From: Promethearchaeota archaeon
Lineage (GTDB): Archaea > Asgardarchaeota > Lokiarchaeia > Sigyniarchaeales > SOKP01
Reading direction: 5' to 3'
NCBI GenBank assembly: GCA_019058445.1
Contig: JAHPZA010000009.1
Coordinates: 496,001-560,000, forward strand
DNA: 64,000 nucleotides
Below, in pieces: positions 50,183-60,684 of this stretch. A program made the position numbers and the translations under genes. The notes under the pieces were generated by a model, which was not told the origin of the DNA, made no database searches, and was given only the letters and a program-made list of their open reading frames with translations. Positions within the stretch are counted from its first letter, which is position 1. Every line of letters begins with the position of its first letter.

Positions 50183-52876
50183 TTATTTAAGAGAATACTC
50201 TTTTGCCTTTCTCTTTGATTTACCCGAAATGAGAATCACTATCGATGGGAGGGCAATTAAAGTGATCATAACTGGTAAGGCTGTATGAACAGAAGGCTCA
50301 ATAAGTTGCTCATTCTCTGACGTATTTTGAGACTCAGTTGCTTTTTCAGAATTTTCATTACTCCCATATTTGCTTGATGTGGTTTGGATGGTAATAGGGA
50401 GGGTAAGTATACCTTGTATTGGTCCTCCTGATACGTCAATTTCCCCTGTTACAACAGGATAGTGTTCTGCTACATCGGAAACATATATTTCACCATAATA
50501 GCTCATATCTGATTCTCTGCTAAGGGTTATATGCTCAAAAGATGAGTCAAATTTTACACTTATATCAGGCCCAAAATAATCCAGTATAATATTATTCAAG
50601 TATACAGATATATTAAATGTACTTCCCAATTCAACAGATTGGGGATAAATTGCGGTAATGTTTATCGGATCATTGTGAGCCATATCACAAACCCACAAAA
50701 ATACTTCATCGCTTAAGTTTTCTCTGTCAGAAGTTAAATAAAATGATTTAAATTCATCATCATAAATGTCTCGTACTAGTTGATTAGTAAGTTGGGTATC
50801 AAAGGGAATTGCGAGGTCTAGTATTTCCGAGATTTTATAGGAATAATAGATGTTTTTGATGTCTGAATAATTGAGGTTTTGCACAACATAATTGCGTATT
50901 TTTTGGGCATCCACTCTTTCGGGTGCTGTCGCATTGAGAATATAAACCATATAATAGGTATTGCGCAAAAGCGTATTCATCTCATTAGTATACCACGCAT
51001 CATAGTGAATTGCAGAGTCCCCGGCTGTATTATCTACAAAAGTTATAAGAGCGTCTTCATTAAGCCCGATATCTGCCAGAGATAGCCCCAATTGTTTGGC
51101 CAGGATCTCTAAAGTTCGAAACGCATAATAGGTATATTCTAAGAACACAAAGTCATTTTTTTGCTCATTGTTCAAATTTTCACATAAGACTGGATTGGCT
51201 ACGAAACCACCATAATTGTCATAGGAGGGCGCTATAAACTGAGTGTTGATAATATTGGCAATTATATCATTGAAATCCACTTGACTTCCAAATTCGCCCA
51301 ACATGCTTATGTAATATAACGTTTCAAGCGCATTATAGGTGGTCTGGTGCGAAAAGCAAAGTCCAAGTTCGTTATATTTATCGCTATATCCAAGGTTATA
51401 ATATTCAATCGGGCGCGAACGAAAATTTTTTACAATCTCACTACTATAGGGAGAATGTTGAAACATAGATGCTGCCCCTGCAAAAAGATGTTTCCCATTG
51501 AGATTCTCATAATTCGAGAGAATGATATCATAGATATATTGCTTGAAAGTAACATCATATTGACTGTTCCTATAGATCCCTACTGCACTTTTCACCATTG
51601 TATGTACAAATCTTAATGAGGAATAGTCATTAGAAAGAAGGGAATACCCGTTGTCTGATTGCTGATAGTAGCTTACTATGGAAGTAGCGATTTGGTCTTT
51701 TTCATTTGAAGATAGGCGCGAGAGCTCGCCTGATTCCTCCAACGCTCTTATAACTTGGAAAGTATCTATGAGCTCATGATACTGAAACACGGTAGATGAA
51801 TTCCATAGCCCCCAAGCATTGCGATTCTTAAGAATGAAATTAAGTACCCCATTTCTATCAATGGCTACATATCCAGAGAGATCCGATAGCTGCAACCCGA
51901 GAGCGGTGCCTATCACATTACTTTCATTAATGGGAAACATGGCAATTCTCATTGTGAAAAAAGTTCCTTGATTATCGTAGTGCTTCTCTAAAAATTGGTG
52001 AAATGTCCCGTATTGCATATATGCCCCGATTTTCTCCAAGCTTCGCAAACAATAATAGGAACTTAACAGAGTATAATCCAGATCATCTAAGGTTGCTAAG
52101 CTCTGATCCTCATCATTATAAAATGCTCCATAGAAATAACTCATAGCATCACTATTTTGCAGATCTTTTATAAATTGTTCAATATGTAACCATTCATCAG
52201 GGTGACTGCTCGGATCATCTCCGAGTGCTTCTAATGCTAAAATTGCAAAGTATGTATTATCTGCGGTAGATACTTTAAAGTAGGGCTCTAAATCAGATGA
52301 GTATGGCTGGCCTATGAACCCTCTCTCAGTAGGCTGATTAAGACAACTCCAAATGAAATCAATAGTTTGCTGTTTATCAATTTCATCTAACTCTCCTAGG
52401 ATGTCAAGGGAAAGTATTGCAAAACAATTGACTTCCAACAGAGAGGGAAACTGGAAATACCCCAAATAATTAGTAATAGAGAAATTGGTCTGTAAATATC
52501 GTTGTGCATAACTGTCCGCAAAGTGTTCAAAAGCCTCATTATAGCATGAGATAATGTAGTTCAAGATTGTGGTGTGGTTAATTATATTTAACTTATTCAA
52601 CGCATTAAGAACATATAGGGCATAATATAAGGCTTGAAGTGAGGATTCATAGGACTGAGAAAAATATTTTTGAGCTATAAACTCATTATATTTTTCATCA
52701 AACATCTCATTAATGACATCATAACCTTCTCCTGTGGATAACTGCAGTTCATTTAATGGATGAGGCACAGACTCATGAAACGGGAATTTAGTTGGGGTAT
52801 TATTTAATGGCGTTATCTGACTTACTAAAATTATCGCCAAGACCCCTGCTATGAGACCAGTTTTAAGTAGTTTCAT
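50183..52876 (-). CDS. Secreted/anchored prenyltransferase-squalene-cyclase-like (alpha/alpha toroid) protein
   Basis: An 897-residue extracytoplasmic protein. It opens with a signal (LIAGVLAIILVSQITPLNN) and closes with a membrane helix (ALPVMITLIALPSIVILISG) and a basic tail. Most of the length consists of alpha/alpha-barrel repeats with the rhythm of terpenoid-cyclase/prenyltransferase and complement-thioester relatives (YYALYVLNALNKLNI, CFAILSLDILGELDE, YFAILALEALGDDPS, YYCLRSLEKIGAYM, YYAFRTLEIL). Two such barrels seem to be present. No DxDD or other cyclase active-site motif is evident, so it is probably a binding rather than a catalytic protein. A beta-sandwich (about 745-850) precedes the membrane anchor. 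Confidence 0.7.
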   Translation of the reverse strand: MKLLKTGLIAGVLAIILVSQITPLNNTPTKFPFHESVPHPLNELQLSTGEGYDVINEMFDEKYNEFIAQKYFSQSYESSLQALYYALYVLNALNKLNIINHTTILNYIISCYNEAFEHFADSYAQRYLQTNFSITNYLGYFQFPSLLEVNCFAILSLDILGELDEIDKQQTIDFIWSCLNQPTERGFIGQPYSSDLEPYFKVSTADNTYFAILALEALGDDPSSHPDEWLHIEQFIKDLQNSDAMSYFYGAFYNDEDQSLATLDDLDYTLLSSYYCLRSLEKIGAYMQYGTFHQFLEKHYDNQGTFFTMRIAMFPINESNVIGTALGLQLSDLSGYVAIDRNGVLNFILKNRNAWGLWNSSTVFQYHELIDTFQVIRALEESGELSRLSSNEKDQIATSIVSYYQQSDNGYSLLSNDYSSLRFVHTMVKSAVGIYRNSQYDVTFKQYIYDIILSNYENLNGKHLFAGAASMFQHSPYSSEIVKNFRSRPIEYYNLGYSDKYNELGLCFSHQTTYNALETLYYISMLGEFGSQVDFNDIIANIINTQFIAPSYDNYGGFVANPVLCENLNNEQKNDFVFLEYTYYAFRTLEILAKQLGLSLADIGLNEDALITFVDNTAGDSAIHYDAWYTNEMNTLLRNTYYMVYILNATAPERVDAQKIRNYVVQNLNYSDIKNIYYSYKISEILDLAIPFDTQLTNQLVRDIYDDEFKSFYLTSDRENLSDEVFLWVCDMAHNDPINITAIYPQSVELGSTFNISVYLNNIILDYFGPDISVKFDSSFEHITLSRESDMSYYGEIYVSDVAEHYPVVTGEIDVSGGPIQGILTLPITIQTTSSKYGSNENSEKATESQNTSENEQLIEPSVHTALPVMITLIALPSIVILISGKSKRKAKEYSLK

Positions 52877-53155
52877 TTTTAATACTAATAATTTATTATT
52901 GTAAATTGATCTTCCATTCTATTCAATTTATATAAAGAAAAAATATCATTTTATCACATTTAGTCGATTATGAATAAAAAAAAGAGGGTTCTTATGGCTT
53001 GCTTTTAGACTTAAATCTCAAAAAAAGTTAAGAAGATCCTTTTTCACAGATTTAATTAATATTTCTAAGTCACAATGAATAATAAAATGAAGAGCCAGAT
53101 AAAATGAAATAATATAAATCTAGAAGAAAGAGTTAACTCCTACTCATTAGCAAGA

Positions 53156-54487
53156 TTAAGGCTCATTGATATGAGGTGGTCCTTTACCCATTTTAAATTT
53201 TAGTAGTTCTAACTCAAACATCAAATCTCCCTTGTGGAATTTGATTCTCCGAGCAAAGTCCCATTTGGAAAGCTCATTATTAATGATAGAAGGCTTTAAA
53301 GATATCAAGACCGCTCCTCGATTCCCTTGACAAATGGCATATAAAAAACATTGAGAATCATTTATATTACATCGTATATTTGCTCCCCCTTTAAGCTTTA
53401 CATCTATAATTTCGGGGGGAAGGCCATCTTCTGAAGATTTAGATGTACTGTATCGTAACAATCCCATTTTGTCTATAACCTTTTTTAATAAATCGGTAGA
53501 ATTAATAAGGGTCGTAAATCCAGGGATCTTAAACTGTTCAAATATTCTTTTTTTCACTTGTGATTGAATGGTACTCATTTTAATTCCTAGTCTGGTACAT
53601 ATTGAATTCACGGTTACCTTTGAAGAATTAAAGGCGCATAATAATGAAATTGAACAGACTAATCCAGCGATTACGTCATCTTTTGTATTTTTAATAGCGT
53701 CCCATAATTTATAAAGAATAAATTTTGAATGGTAATAAAAATCCATTCCTAAGTTAAAGTGCTCTGAAATTTCTAAGATTTTTTGTACAATATATTGCTT
53801 TCTATTCCTTTCCTTATATTGAGGGATATAATTTTGAAATTGCAGCTTAAACCAATTAAATTCTTTTTTAGTAATCTTAGATACTTCCAATAGCTCAGCC
53901 TCATGAATAGAAATATTCTCAAATTTACATACAAAATAAATGGTTATCGGGATTAATTTATCAGGAGCTCGGTACTTAGTTCCTGGATGGAGACATGCGC
54001 GTAATTTTCTAAATTTATTTAGTACAATATACTTGAGAGAGCTGGGAAGATTTAGCATTTCGAAAATTCTTGTTACTTCGAGTTTGGCATTTAATAACAC
54101 AGTGTCTTCGTTATCTCTCATAGTATGAAGTTTATTTAGCTTATCTAACTGCTTCGAATTGCTATTTCGAAATCTCTCGTACGCACTCCCGATTTGGGTA
54201 GTTCCAAGTGTGGCATGTTGCACCACATCGCTATTATAAGGTCTATGATATTCTAGCTTTTGGATCTCTAAGACCACGCCGCACGAACGACATACATAGC
54301 CTTCTGTGGTTTCTTTAATATCAACACTATTACAAATATCACACTTTAAACCCTCATAGGGTGCACTAACTTTTTTTAACATATTTTTAGATGCCTCTCT
54401 TTGAAAAGTCCTGTGGCTCATATCCGATAATTCTTTTTTTGCAGCCATTTTCTTATCACTTTTTAAGTCTTTTTTTTTAATAATCAT
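53156..54487 (-). CDS. TFIIB-family transcription factor (TFB paralogue)
   Basis: A 443-residue TFB homologue. The N-terminal zinc ribbon is LKCDICNSVDIKETTEGYVC RSCGVVL, followed by a B-finger-like YNSDVVQHATLGTTQIG, then two cyclin-fold repeats (about 150-235 and 245-330, for example DDVIAGLVCSISLLCAFNSS). About 100 residues are added at the C-terminus (from GLPPEIIDVKLKGGANIRCN), with no recognised family. TFB directs RNA polymerase to TATA promoters. Divergence and the extra C-terminal domain suggest a specialised paralogue serving this accessory block rather than the general TFB. Confidence 0.85.
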   Translation of the reverse strand: MIIKKKDLKSDKKMAAKKELSDMSHRTFQREASKNMLKKVSAPYEGLKCDICNSVDIKETTEGYVCRSCGVVLEIQKLEYHRPYNSDVVQHATLGTTQIGSAYERFRNSNSKQLDKLNKLHTMRDNEDTVLLNAKLEVTRIFEMLNLPSSLKYIVLNKFRKLRACLHPGTKYRAPDKLIPITIYFVCKFENISIHEAELLEVSKITKKEFNWFKLQFQNYIPQYKERNRKQYIVQKILEISEHFNLGMDFYYHSKFILYKLWDAIKNTKDDVIAGLVCSISLLCAFNSSKVTVNSICTRLGIKMSTIQSQVKKRIFEQFKIPGFTTLINSTDLLKKVIDKMGLLRYSTSKSSEDGLPPEIIDVKLKGGANIRCNINDSQCFLYAICQGNRGAVLISLKPSIINNELSKWDFARRIKFHKGDLMFELELLKFKMGKGPPHINEP

Positions 54488-54986
54488 CCTATCTTAATTA
54501 ATAATAGGAGGGAGTGTGATTTTTAAATCTCACTATTGTTAAGACTATCATAGTGGAAAATTGGAATTATAACTAAATTTATGAAATTTGGCCCCAAAAT
54601 CAGAATTTGTACTATTAAATCCAAGATTCATAATAAATCTAATTAATATAGGAGAGCTAGATGTGTAGTTTTTTGTGAGAAAATAGCAACTTACAACAAA
54701 TAATATGCAATACCCAAAATTATCTTTAATAAAAGAAGCCATCAACTTCATTTAAGAAAAAATCCATTCGGCTCTTGCTTAGGGTTTGAATTAAGGTAAT
54801 ATCTTTGAGTTTGCAAAACAGAGGACATCAATATATCCAAAATAAATAAGAAATATTAGTGAAAAATACAATCTTTCGACAAAAACCAGATTAAATTAAT
54901 CGCTCTTTTTCATCACTATATAAAGCATAAATTTAGGAAAGAGTATAATTATTTTTCTTTAAATATATTTGTAGGATCTGTTTATT
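54488..54986. other. Intergenic region with TATA element for the 54987 gene
   Basis: A 499-nt AT-rich gap. A TATA-like ACTATATAAAG at 54915-54925 precedes the plus-strand zinc-ribbon gene by about 60 nt. No conserved RNA, repeat or credible ORF was seen; the minus-strand frame at 54548-54751 looks like a chance ORF. Confidence 0.4.
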
Positions 54987-55397
54987 ATGATGACATGTCA
55001 AAAAATTTCAATTCAAGCATTAAATACTACGTTGAAATGTACGATTTGTAGAACCGACATTAAAGATAACTCATCAGTATACCAATCTAAAAACAATTAT
55101 GGGATCATATGCGGAAGGTGTTATCAAAAATTTACGGAAGAAGATATTGAACTTATGTTGATCCTTTTTCTGACATATGGAGGATACTTCGGACAGCTAC
55201 CTAAAGATCAATTCTCTTTTTTTAAGACTCTTAAGGAAATTCATAATAAGACGAGTATAAATGATAATTCCTCCCAAATAGTAGAGATAAATATGCGATT
55301 ATTACATAAGTCATTACTTCATGGCCTATATCCTGAGCAATATCAAGCAAAACTCAGGAAACTCATTAATTCACCAGGGTGTAGCTACGTTTTATAA
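54987..55397 (+). CDS. Small protein with N-terminal zinc ribbon
   Basis: A 136-residue protein. Residues about 16-50 (LKCTICRTDIKDNSSVYQSK, then IICGRCYQKFTEED) are a CxxC...CxxC zinc ribbon with treble-clef spacing. The rest is helical and ends in a Cys-Ser-Tyr tail. No family is recognised. It is on the plus strand, opposite to most of the accessory genes around it. Confidence 0.55.
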   Translation: MMTCQKISIQALNTTLKCTICRTDIKDNSSVYQSKNNYGIICGRCYQKFTEEDIELMLILFLTYGGYFGQLPKDQFSFFKTLKEIHNKTSINDNSSQIVEINMRLLHKSLLHGLYPEQYQAKLRKLINSPGCSYVL

Positions 55398-55529
55398 TTT
55401 ATTTTTTCTTACCTGAAGAGATTTTGTGTTCATTTTTACTCAATTTCTCTTCTTTTTCTTTATTTTTCATTTTTATAAGATGTTTAAAAGGATTTTTTTA
55501 TTTATATATAACGATATAAGAGAAACAAT

Positions 55530-55751
55530 ATGGTATTATTAAGTAGTTTTAGCGATATTTCTGAGGGAATAGAATTTCTCATCGCAGTTGGATCTATTGT
55601 AGGATTGCTTGGATTCATATTAGGGTTAATCTTTTTCTTACTTGGTGGTTCAAGATTGCGAATGAAAATGTTAGCAGTGATATTGACCTCATTAATCCTT
55701 ATGAATATATGTGGAGTGTACACGGGTACCAAATATTTTCGCTTATATTAG
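55530..55751 (+). CDS. Small two-helix membrane protein
   Basis: A 73-residue protein with two hydrophobic helices (FLIAVGSIVGLLGFILGLIFFLLGG and MLAVILTSLILMNICG) and a short basic linker (SRLRMK). A TATA-like TTTATATATAA lies about 30 nt upstream of the ATG. The size and two-helix architecture resemble VirB2/TrbC-like pilins of conjugation systems, but no signature residue supports this. It lies within 1.3 kb of a HerA/VirB4-like gene. Confidence 0.5.
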   Translation: MVLLSSFSDISEGIEFLIAVGSIVGLLGFILGLIFFLLGGSRLRMKMLAVILTSLILMNICGVYTGTKYFRLY

Positions 55752-55802
55752 TTTCTTTTTTTCAAAGCTTCTATAGATGATATTGATTTCTTAAAAAGTG
55801 TG

Positions 55803-56168
55803 TTAATGATATCCTTTTGGAGCAGGATCTGTCGTTCCTACACTGCCTGGCATAAGGAATATTCCTCCAAATGAAAGCAAAACACCTCCCAAGATCATAA
55901 AAATCAAAGCTTTTCCAGGATTCAGGTTAAAAAATGAGAGAACTCCAAGGAGTATAAAGATGAGCCCAACAAAGACTAAGATATTTCCAATCGAATTAAA
56001 AATGAATCTTAATATGGTTCCAATTTCATATCGGAGATTACTCCCAAAAATAGGAAAATAGATTGCCAAGAAAAATATAATCCCAAAAAACACCCAATAT
56101 ACATACTTTATCTGATCTTGTTTTTTTCCAAAAAATATGGTATTATCTATAAAAGGTATTGTTATCAC
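55803..56168 (-). CDS. Three-helix membrane protein
   Basis: A 121-residue protein with three hydrophobic helices (VYWVFFGIIFFLAIYFPIF, ILVFVGLIFILLGVLSFF, ALIFMILGGVLLSFGGIFL) and a soluble tail ending PAPKGYH. The start is ambiguous: GTG 56168 overlaps a GGTG sequence that would itself be the SD for ATA 56159, six nt downstream. A GGAG 6 nt before the GTG supports the GTG. No family is recognised. Confidence 0.5.
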   Translation of the reverse strand: MITIPFIDNTIFFGKKQDQIKYVYWVFFGIIFFLAIYFPIFGSNLRYEIGTILRFIFNSIGNILVFVGLIFILLGVLSFFNLNPGKALIFMILGGVLLSFGGIFLMPGSVGTTDPAPKGYH

Positions 56169-56320
56169 CTTTTACTCCGAAACTAGTACGAATCTTTATA
56201 AATAAAAAAAGAAAGAAAATTTTTTCGCTACCATTTTTTACAGCTAATCCCTTTATTATTAACCACATGTTTAATTAATTTGAAAAATTATGTACACAAA
56301 AACCGATCTAATCTTTAGTA

Positions 56321-56602
56321 ATGAGTGAAGAATATCGCTGCCCAGATCCAGAGTGCAACAGTACTAATGTAAAAATCGAAAAAGAGACTTTTCGCTGCTT
56401 AGAGTGCGGTATCATAGGCTCAAAAACCCACCACTGTCCCCGATGTAAGAGAAAATATTTAATGGATTTTGATACCATAGTGGAATGCCCGATATGCAGA
56501 TTGGAATTTGAAAAAGCAGATTTTGAAATATTTAGCGACGATGATGATATTTTATCGCTCCAAAAAAAACAAGAGATTAACAAGGTATTGCGAGAACCCT
56601 AG
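56321..56602 (+). CDS. Small double zinc-ribbon protein
   Basis: A 93-residue protein made of two zinc ribbons: CPDPECNSTNVKIEKETFRC with LECG, and HHCPRCKRKYLM...ECPICRLEF. An acidic and then charged tail (FSDDDDILSLQKKQEINKVL) follows. Such proteins often act as RNA polymerase, nuclease or chaperone accessory factors; no specific family is recognised. It is divergent from the large membrane-anchored HerA/VirB4-like gene and probably has its own promoter. Confidence 0.65.
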   Translation: MSEEYRCPDPECNSTNVKIEKETFRCLECGIIGSKTHHCPRCKRKYLMDFDTIVECPICRLEFEKADFEIFSDDDDILSLQKKQEINKVLREP

Positions 56603-56739
56603 GTTTATGCTTTCGAGTTTCTTTTTCATAATCAAGTTTCTTTATTTTAACGATAATCATTAAAACGTTTTCCTATAACTATTGAAGTGATCCCCTGCGA
56701 TTATAATATAAGAATAAAAATATAAACCTAAAAAAGTAT

Positions 56740-59700
56740 TTACTCCAGTGTTAGAGAGGATTTAATTTTTACACCACACCCCGGACAATATAAGGAGTCC
56801 GATTCAATCTTAACCCCGCAATATTCACATGTTTTTGTAGCATTAATTTCTAAGTGTTTTTTTAGTTTATGATAAAAGTCAGAGTATAGTTCATACGCAC
56901 TAACTACTTTTGCTTCTAGATCTAAATCGTGTTCTTGAACATTATCACAATAATTTAGGTAATAATACAGTTGCTTTTGAGAAAAGGGAAGTTTCTGATA
57001 TGAAATAAGTAGATTATAAAATAAATTAAAATCATTTTGAGTAATTCCTTTTTTTGGACCAGAGTTTATCTGATGATAAACTCTCATAAAAAGTGATTTA
57101 ATGCAGACTTTTTCAATTTTGAGTGCAGCCCGTAAATCTTTTTCGGTGATATGTTTGTAAATTTGAAATATCTCATAATAAAAAGTCTTTAGTTCTTTGA
57201 CTAATATTTTATGAACAAGATCATTTTCAAAAATGCGAATAGATGTAATATCCTTAGTTCGGTTCTTATTTTGGAAGGGTTGTTCAGAATTTTGCTCAAT
57301 AACTTCCACTGAGATGTCAGTTGTCTGTTCCTTTTTTGTTTGGAAATAATCATCAAGCGCAATTTCATAATGTTCTCCTACTTGATAAGAAGTTCGCATG
57401 GTTTCTTGCCCCGATGCACTTTTAGGATGGGCCTCTACTAAATATCTTTGTGTAATGAGGATATTATAGAGTTCTTGTTTCAACTTTTTCAATTCTCGTC
57501 TATCATCAGTAGTCATTTTTGCCTTTTCATGAATCACTTTTTTTAGGGCATCCTTGATCTTTCTCTCAGAAATGGGAAGTTTATGCACAACTTTTAATCC
57601 ATCTAAAAAAGTAATGATCTCAGGGATAAATTGCGAAAATTTTCCGAAATCTTTTTCGAATATAGTCTTCCTGGTGCGTTCTATAATGCGCCTTTCAGTC
57701 AATTGGAGATCATATCCTTGTTCTCTCATGAACGCTGCAATCTCGTCCATAGACAATGGTAGCACTCTTAATATATCAGCTACTTCAAATTTTACTGGAA
57801 ATGTTTGATTTACATCATCCCTCTTTACTAAAATTTCAGTTGATTTCATATTCTTAAGGTATTCTACTTGATAGGTATCCTTGCGAGATTTACTATAATA
57901 CCCGGTTCCATGCAGTTCTTGAAGACCCATGATGTTTTTTAACACATTAATATCACGATAATCAGTGGCTCGAAACGTCATGATGTTTTTAAATAGTTTT
58001 AAGAAATGAGGATGCATATAATGCATTTGATTAGCCATTATCACCGTTCCAAATCCCTCACGTCGTAGCGGTTCGAAAAATTTATCGATGCTCCCTAAAT
58101 CTAGATATTTATCTAATGACCTTTCATCAAACACCAAATCAAGGTGCGGCAAAAACAGCACTTTTTCGCAAAATTCATCATATTTGGAGATATAATGGAT
58201 GATTTTGGATACAATGACTAAGGTTAAGAAATTCTTTTTTTTCAAGTCGTTTGAATTAGACAAGTCAATAATGACAGTTTTGTTATCTGAGATAAAAGAT
58301 TTAAAGGTGATCGTTTGCTTTTCTCCCTCTAGGTTACTATGAAAAAAGATTACTTCATCTTCTGTGAAATCCTCGAACATAGAGATGAGCTCCTCGACAT
58401 GAGGATATTTCTTCCATGACACTTGATTCTTGAGCTCTAAAGCTAATGAAGCCAAAGTTAAATCACTATGTTCTTGGATAAATTTCTTCAGCCTGTCAAC
58501 GGAAGATCTATCTTTTTTAAAAGTGAGCCTATATGCGTCATATATATACTCTAAATAATCGGTATTGTTCTTTCCATATAATAAATCTGAGCTTAAGGGA
58601 TCTATACTAAAAGCATTACCCATTTTAAAATGAACAATATCAAATTTGTAATTAGCATCTTTAAAAAAGGGAATTAACCTGGACCATTGCCCGCTATAAT
58701 CAAATATAAGAGAAGGAACTCCTTGCTTGATTAACTGAATTACTATTTTCATAGCCAATAAATCCCTTTCCTGAGCAGTGCCATTGACAAGCAATACATT
58801 ATCTATTTGATCTCTGGTAAGTCCCGCAGGAATCTCTTTCTGCCAGAACTCGGTATTAATAGTGTGACCAAATGCTATAAAATTTTCAAGGTTTAACGGT
58901 GTATTAAATTCGGCGGCTAGTTTAGTTATGATTCCTTTTTTAAACTCATCTTCAATCCCGGTAAGCCGCATTAACACCTTACCTTGAAGTAAGAGATATT
59001 GCAAATAAGTGCCTGAAAGGTTGTACAATTTATTCTTTAAAATTTCGCAGAGACATCCTGAAATAAGTTTCTGTGAGCTCAGAGGAGTAGTGTAAAACTC
59101 ATCCAGCCGGGCGGTAAGCCTATCTTCTAAAAATGTGATATTTTTCTGAGCAATACTTGCCAAGCTAATATAATCATGTTCTGTAATAAAATCTATTTCT
59201 TCAAATGATTTGTAGGCATATGTGGAAGCAGTTAAGATTACTTGCCACACCCCCGAACGAATTTTAAGCCAACGTTCCCCTTCTTCATTACTGGTAAGAT
59301 AAAATTTAAGCATGTCTTGTGTATGGGTGTTTAATTTATGATATGCGATTTTATCAAAGCGATAAAAACTAAGGGGGCTGGCCATTGCAGTGTAGACAAA
59401 AGGAATTTTTCTCTCAATTAATTCTAAATAAAATTTATTGGGGTAAAAATCGACAATCCTAACCATATCTTCATTATATCGAAATCTTACTGCTGCATGA
59501 TGAATATTAACCATTTTTTCGCATACCAGCAACTTATTATGGATGAGAAAAAAGAGCGCATCTAAGATTCCCTTATGTTGAAATACTTGTATACCTTGAA
59601 AGGGATTAAGGATAGAGACACCTTCTCTTTTTAATAGATGATATGCTGATAAATAATAAAGCGGCTCTCTCCACCACACCCAAAAGATAAGAAATAACAA

Positions 59701-60684
59701 GCACAAGTCTAGTAGCGCAATAATCCAAAAGGTAATGTTTAATAACCATAAGAATGTTGAGATTGTGATAAGTACAAAAATGCAAAAAGCCACTTTCATA
59801 ATATAGGAACTTATACTAATGCTTGGTTTTAAGACTTCCATCTGTTTTGGAACGGAATAGGGAATGTCGCGTATAACAAATGACCTGAGCGCATGAATTA
59901 ATTGATTTCTAGATAATAATTGCATGTGATAATGATGAAAGTCACCTACAAAATCAGCGCGCATTGAATCAAGAAACCGCTCAAATAATTCTTGGAGGAT
60001 TGTAAATTTTCGAGAGGTAAGTATTCCCGAGATATCATAATAGGTTGCAAAATAAATGGCCGTTTGAAAAGATTTCATTGTTCCATTATGCTCTTGAGAC
60101 AAATATTCTTTAAAATTTCCAGAGGAATTACTTGAAATAAGAGGCTGTTGATGGATCTGAAATGTATAGGGCATAGCATGTTTATTGAGCACTTTTATGT
60201 ATTGATTTAAAGTAGCTTTTGTTGTTTCAGGGAGAGCACCAACTTTAAAAATGCTGAGAGCCACTGTCTTTAACTGCTCTTTATTAGTAATATATAGCAC
60301 ATTAGCAGCAGCATCTGCAAAAAAAAAAGTAAAATCCGTAAACAAATTCACTTTTCGATTTTTATTAAACAGTGAAGAAACTCCCATTCTCAAGCCGAAT
60401 ATGGTGTCTGAAAAAACAATCACAAATAAAATTACGGTAATAATTCCCACTAACAGCCCTATTAAAAGATGAGAGCCAGTAAGATATAAAGCGACAATAA
60501 AAAATACAGCAATGATGATAACTGAAAGTCCTTTTATGCTCGCATAGATTGTATTTATATCTGTAAATGATGGATTACTGTCCCATATATCTAAATAATT
60601 GCGTTTACGAGGCTGTTGTTCAGCCGTCCCTTGTGGCTTGTTGGCAAGAAAATGATCCGAATTGAGGGATTTACTTTTACTCAC
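56740..60684 (-). CDS. Membrane-anchored HerA/VirB4-like P-loop protein with degenerate Walker A
   Basis: A 1314-residue protein. N-terminal helices (about 50-95) and a second hydrophobic block (about 290-335) anchor it in the membrane. The region about 640-960 has a HerA/VirB4/FtsK-type architecture: DNVLLVNGTAQERDLLAMKI at the P-loop position (no GK[ST]), SLIFDYSGQW, IDPLSSDLLYG, a Walker-B-like VLFLPHLDLVFDE, then TVIMANQMHYMHPHF, which corresponds to the sensor segment. The far C-terminus is a zinc ribbon (CEYCGVKIESDSLYCPGCGV). Loss of the Walker A Lys suggests it does not hydrolyse ATP normally or needs a partner. Its start overlaps the upstream gene by 4 nt. Confidence 0.65.
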   Translation of the reverse strand: MSKSKSLNSDHFLANKPQGTAEQQPRKRNYLDIWDSNPSFTDINTIYASIKGLSVIIIAVFFIVALYLTGSHLLIGLLVGIITVILFVIVFSDTIFGLRMGVSSLFNKNRKVNLFTDFTFFFADAAANVLYITNKEQLKTVALSIFKVGALPETTKATLNQYIKVLNKHAMPYTFQIHQQPLISSNSSGNFKEYLSQEHNGTMKSFQTAIYFATYYDISGILTSRKFTILQELFERFLDSMRADFVGDFHHYHMQLLSRNQLIHALRSFVIRDIPYSVPKQMEVLKPSISISSYIMKVAFCIFVLITISTFLWLLNITFWIIALLDLCLLFLIFWVWWREPLYYLSAYHLLKREGVSILNPFQGIQVFQHKGILDALFFLIHNKLLVCEKMVNIHHAAVRFRYNEDMVRIVDFYPNKFYLELIERKIPFVYTAMASPLSFYRFDKIAYHKLNTHTQDMLKFYLTSNEEGERWLKIRSGVWQVILTASTYAYKSFEEIDFITEHDYISLASIAQKNITFLEDRLTARLDEFYTTPLSSQKLISGCLCEILKNKLYNLSGTYLQYLLLQGKVLMRLTGIEDEFKKGIITKLAAEFNTPLNLENFIAFGHTINTEFWQKEIPAGLTRDQIDNVLLVNGTAQERDLLAMKIVIQLIKQGVPSLIFDYSGQWSRLIPFFKDANYKFDIVHFKMGNAFSIDPLSSDLLYGKNNTDYLEYIYDAYRLTFKKDRSSVDRLKKFIQEHSDLTLASLALELKNQVSWKKYPHVEELISMFEDFTEDEVIFFHSNLEGEKQTITFKSFISDNKTVIIDLSNSNDLKKKNFLTLVIVSKIIHYISKYDEFCEKVLFLPHLDLVFDERSLDKYLDLGSIDKFFEPLRREGFGTVIMANQMHYMHPHFLKLFKNIMTFRATDYRDINVLKNIMGLQELHGTGYYSKSRKDTYQVEYLKNMKSTEILVKRDDVNQTFPVKFEVADILRVLPLSMDEIAAFMREQGYDLQLTERRIIERTRKTIFEKDFGKFSQFIPEIITFLDGLKVVHKLPISERKIKDALKKVIHEKAKMTTDDRRELKKLKQELYNILITQRYLVEAHPKSASGQETMRTSYQVGEHYEIALDDYFQTKKEQTTDISVEVIEQNSEQPFQNKNRTKDITSIRIFENDLVHKILVKELKTFYYEIFQIYKHITEKDLRAALKIEKVCIKSLFMRVYHQINSGPKKGITQNDFNLFYNLLISYQKLPFSQKQLYYYLNYCDNVQEHDLDLEAKVVSAYELYSDFYHKLKKHLEINATKTCEYCGVKIESDSLYCPGCGVKIKSSLTLE

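Noticed and set aside
54548..54751. 67-residue minus-strand ORF in the gap upstream of the TFB gene
   Set aside because: Composition is not protein-like and no start signal is visible; treated as chance.
55530..55751. VirB2-type pilin assignment for the two-helix protein
   Set aside because: Only size and two hydrophobic helices support it; no leader-peptidase site or family motif is visible.
56159..56168. Possible further near-cognate start: ATA 56159 after GGTG in the three-helix membrane gene
   Set aside because: GTG 56168 is in frame and has its own GGAG 6 nt upstream, so a normal start explains the gene; not counted with the other four.
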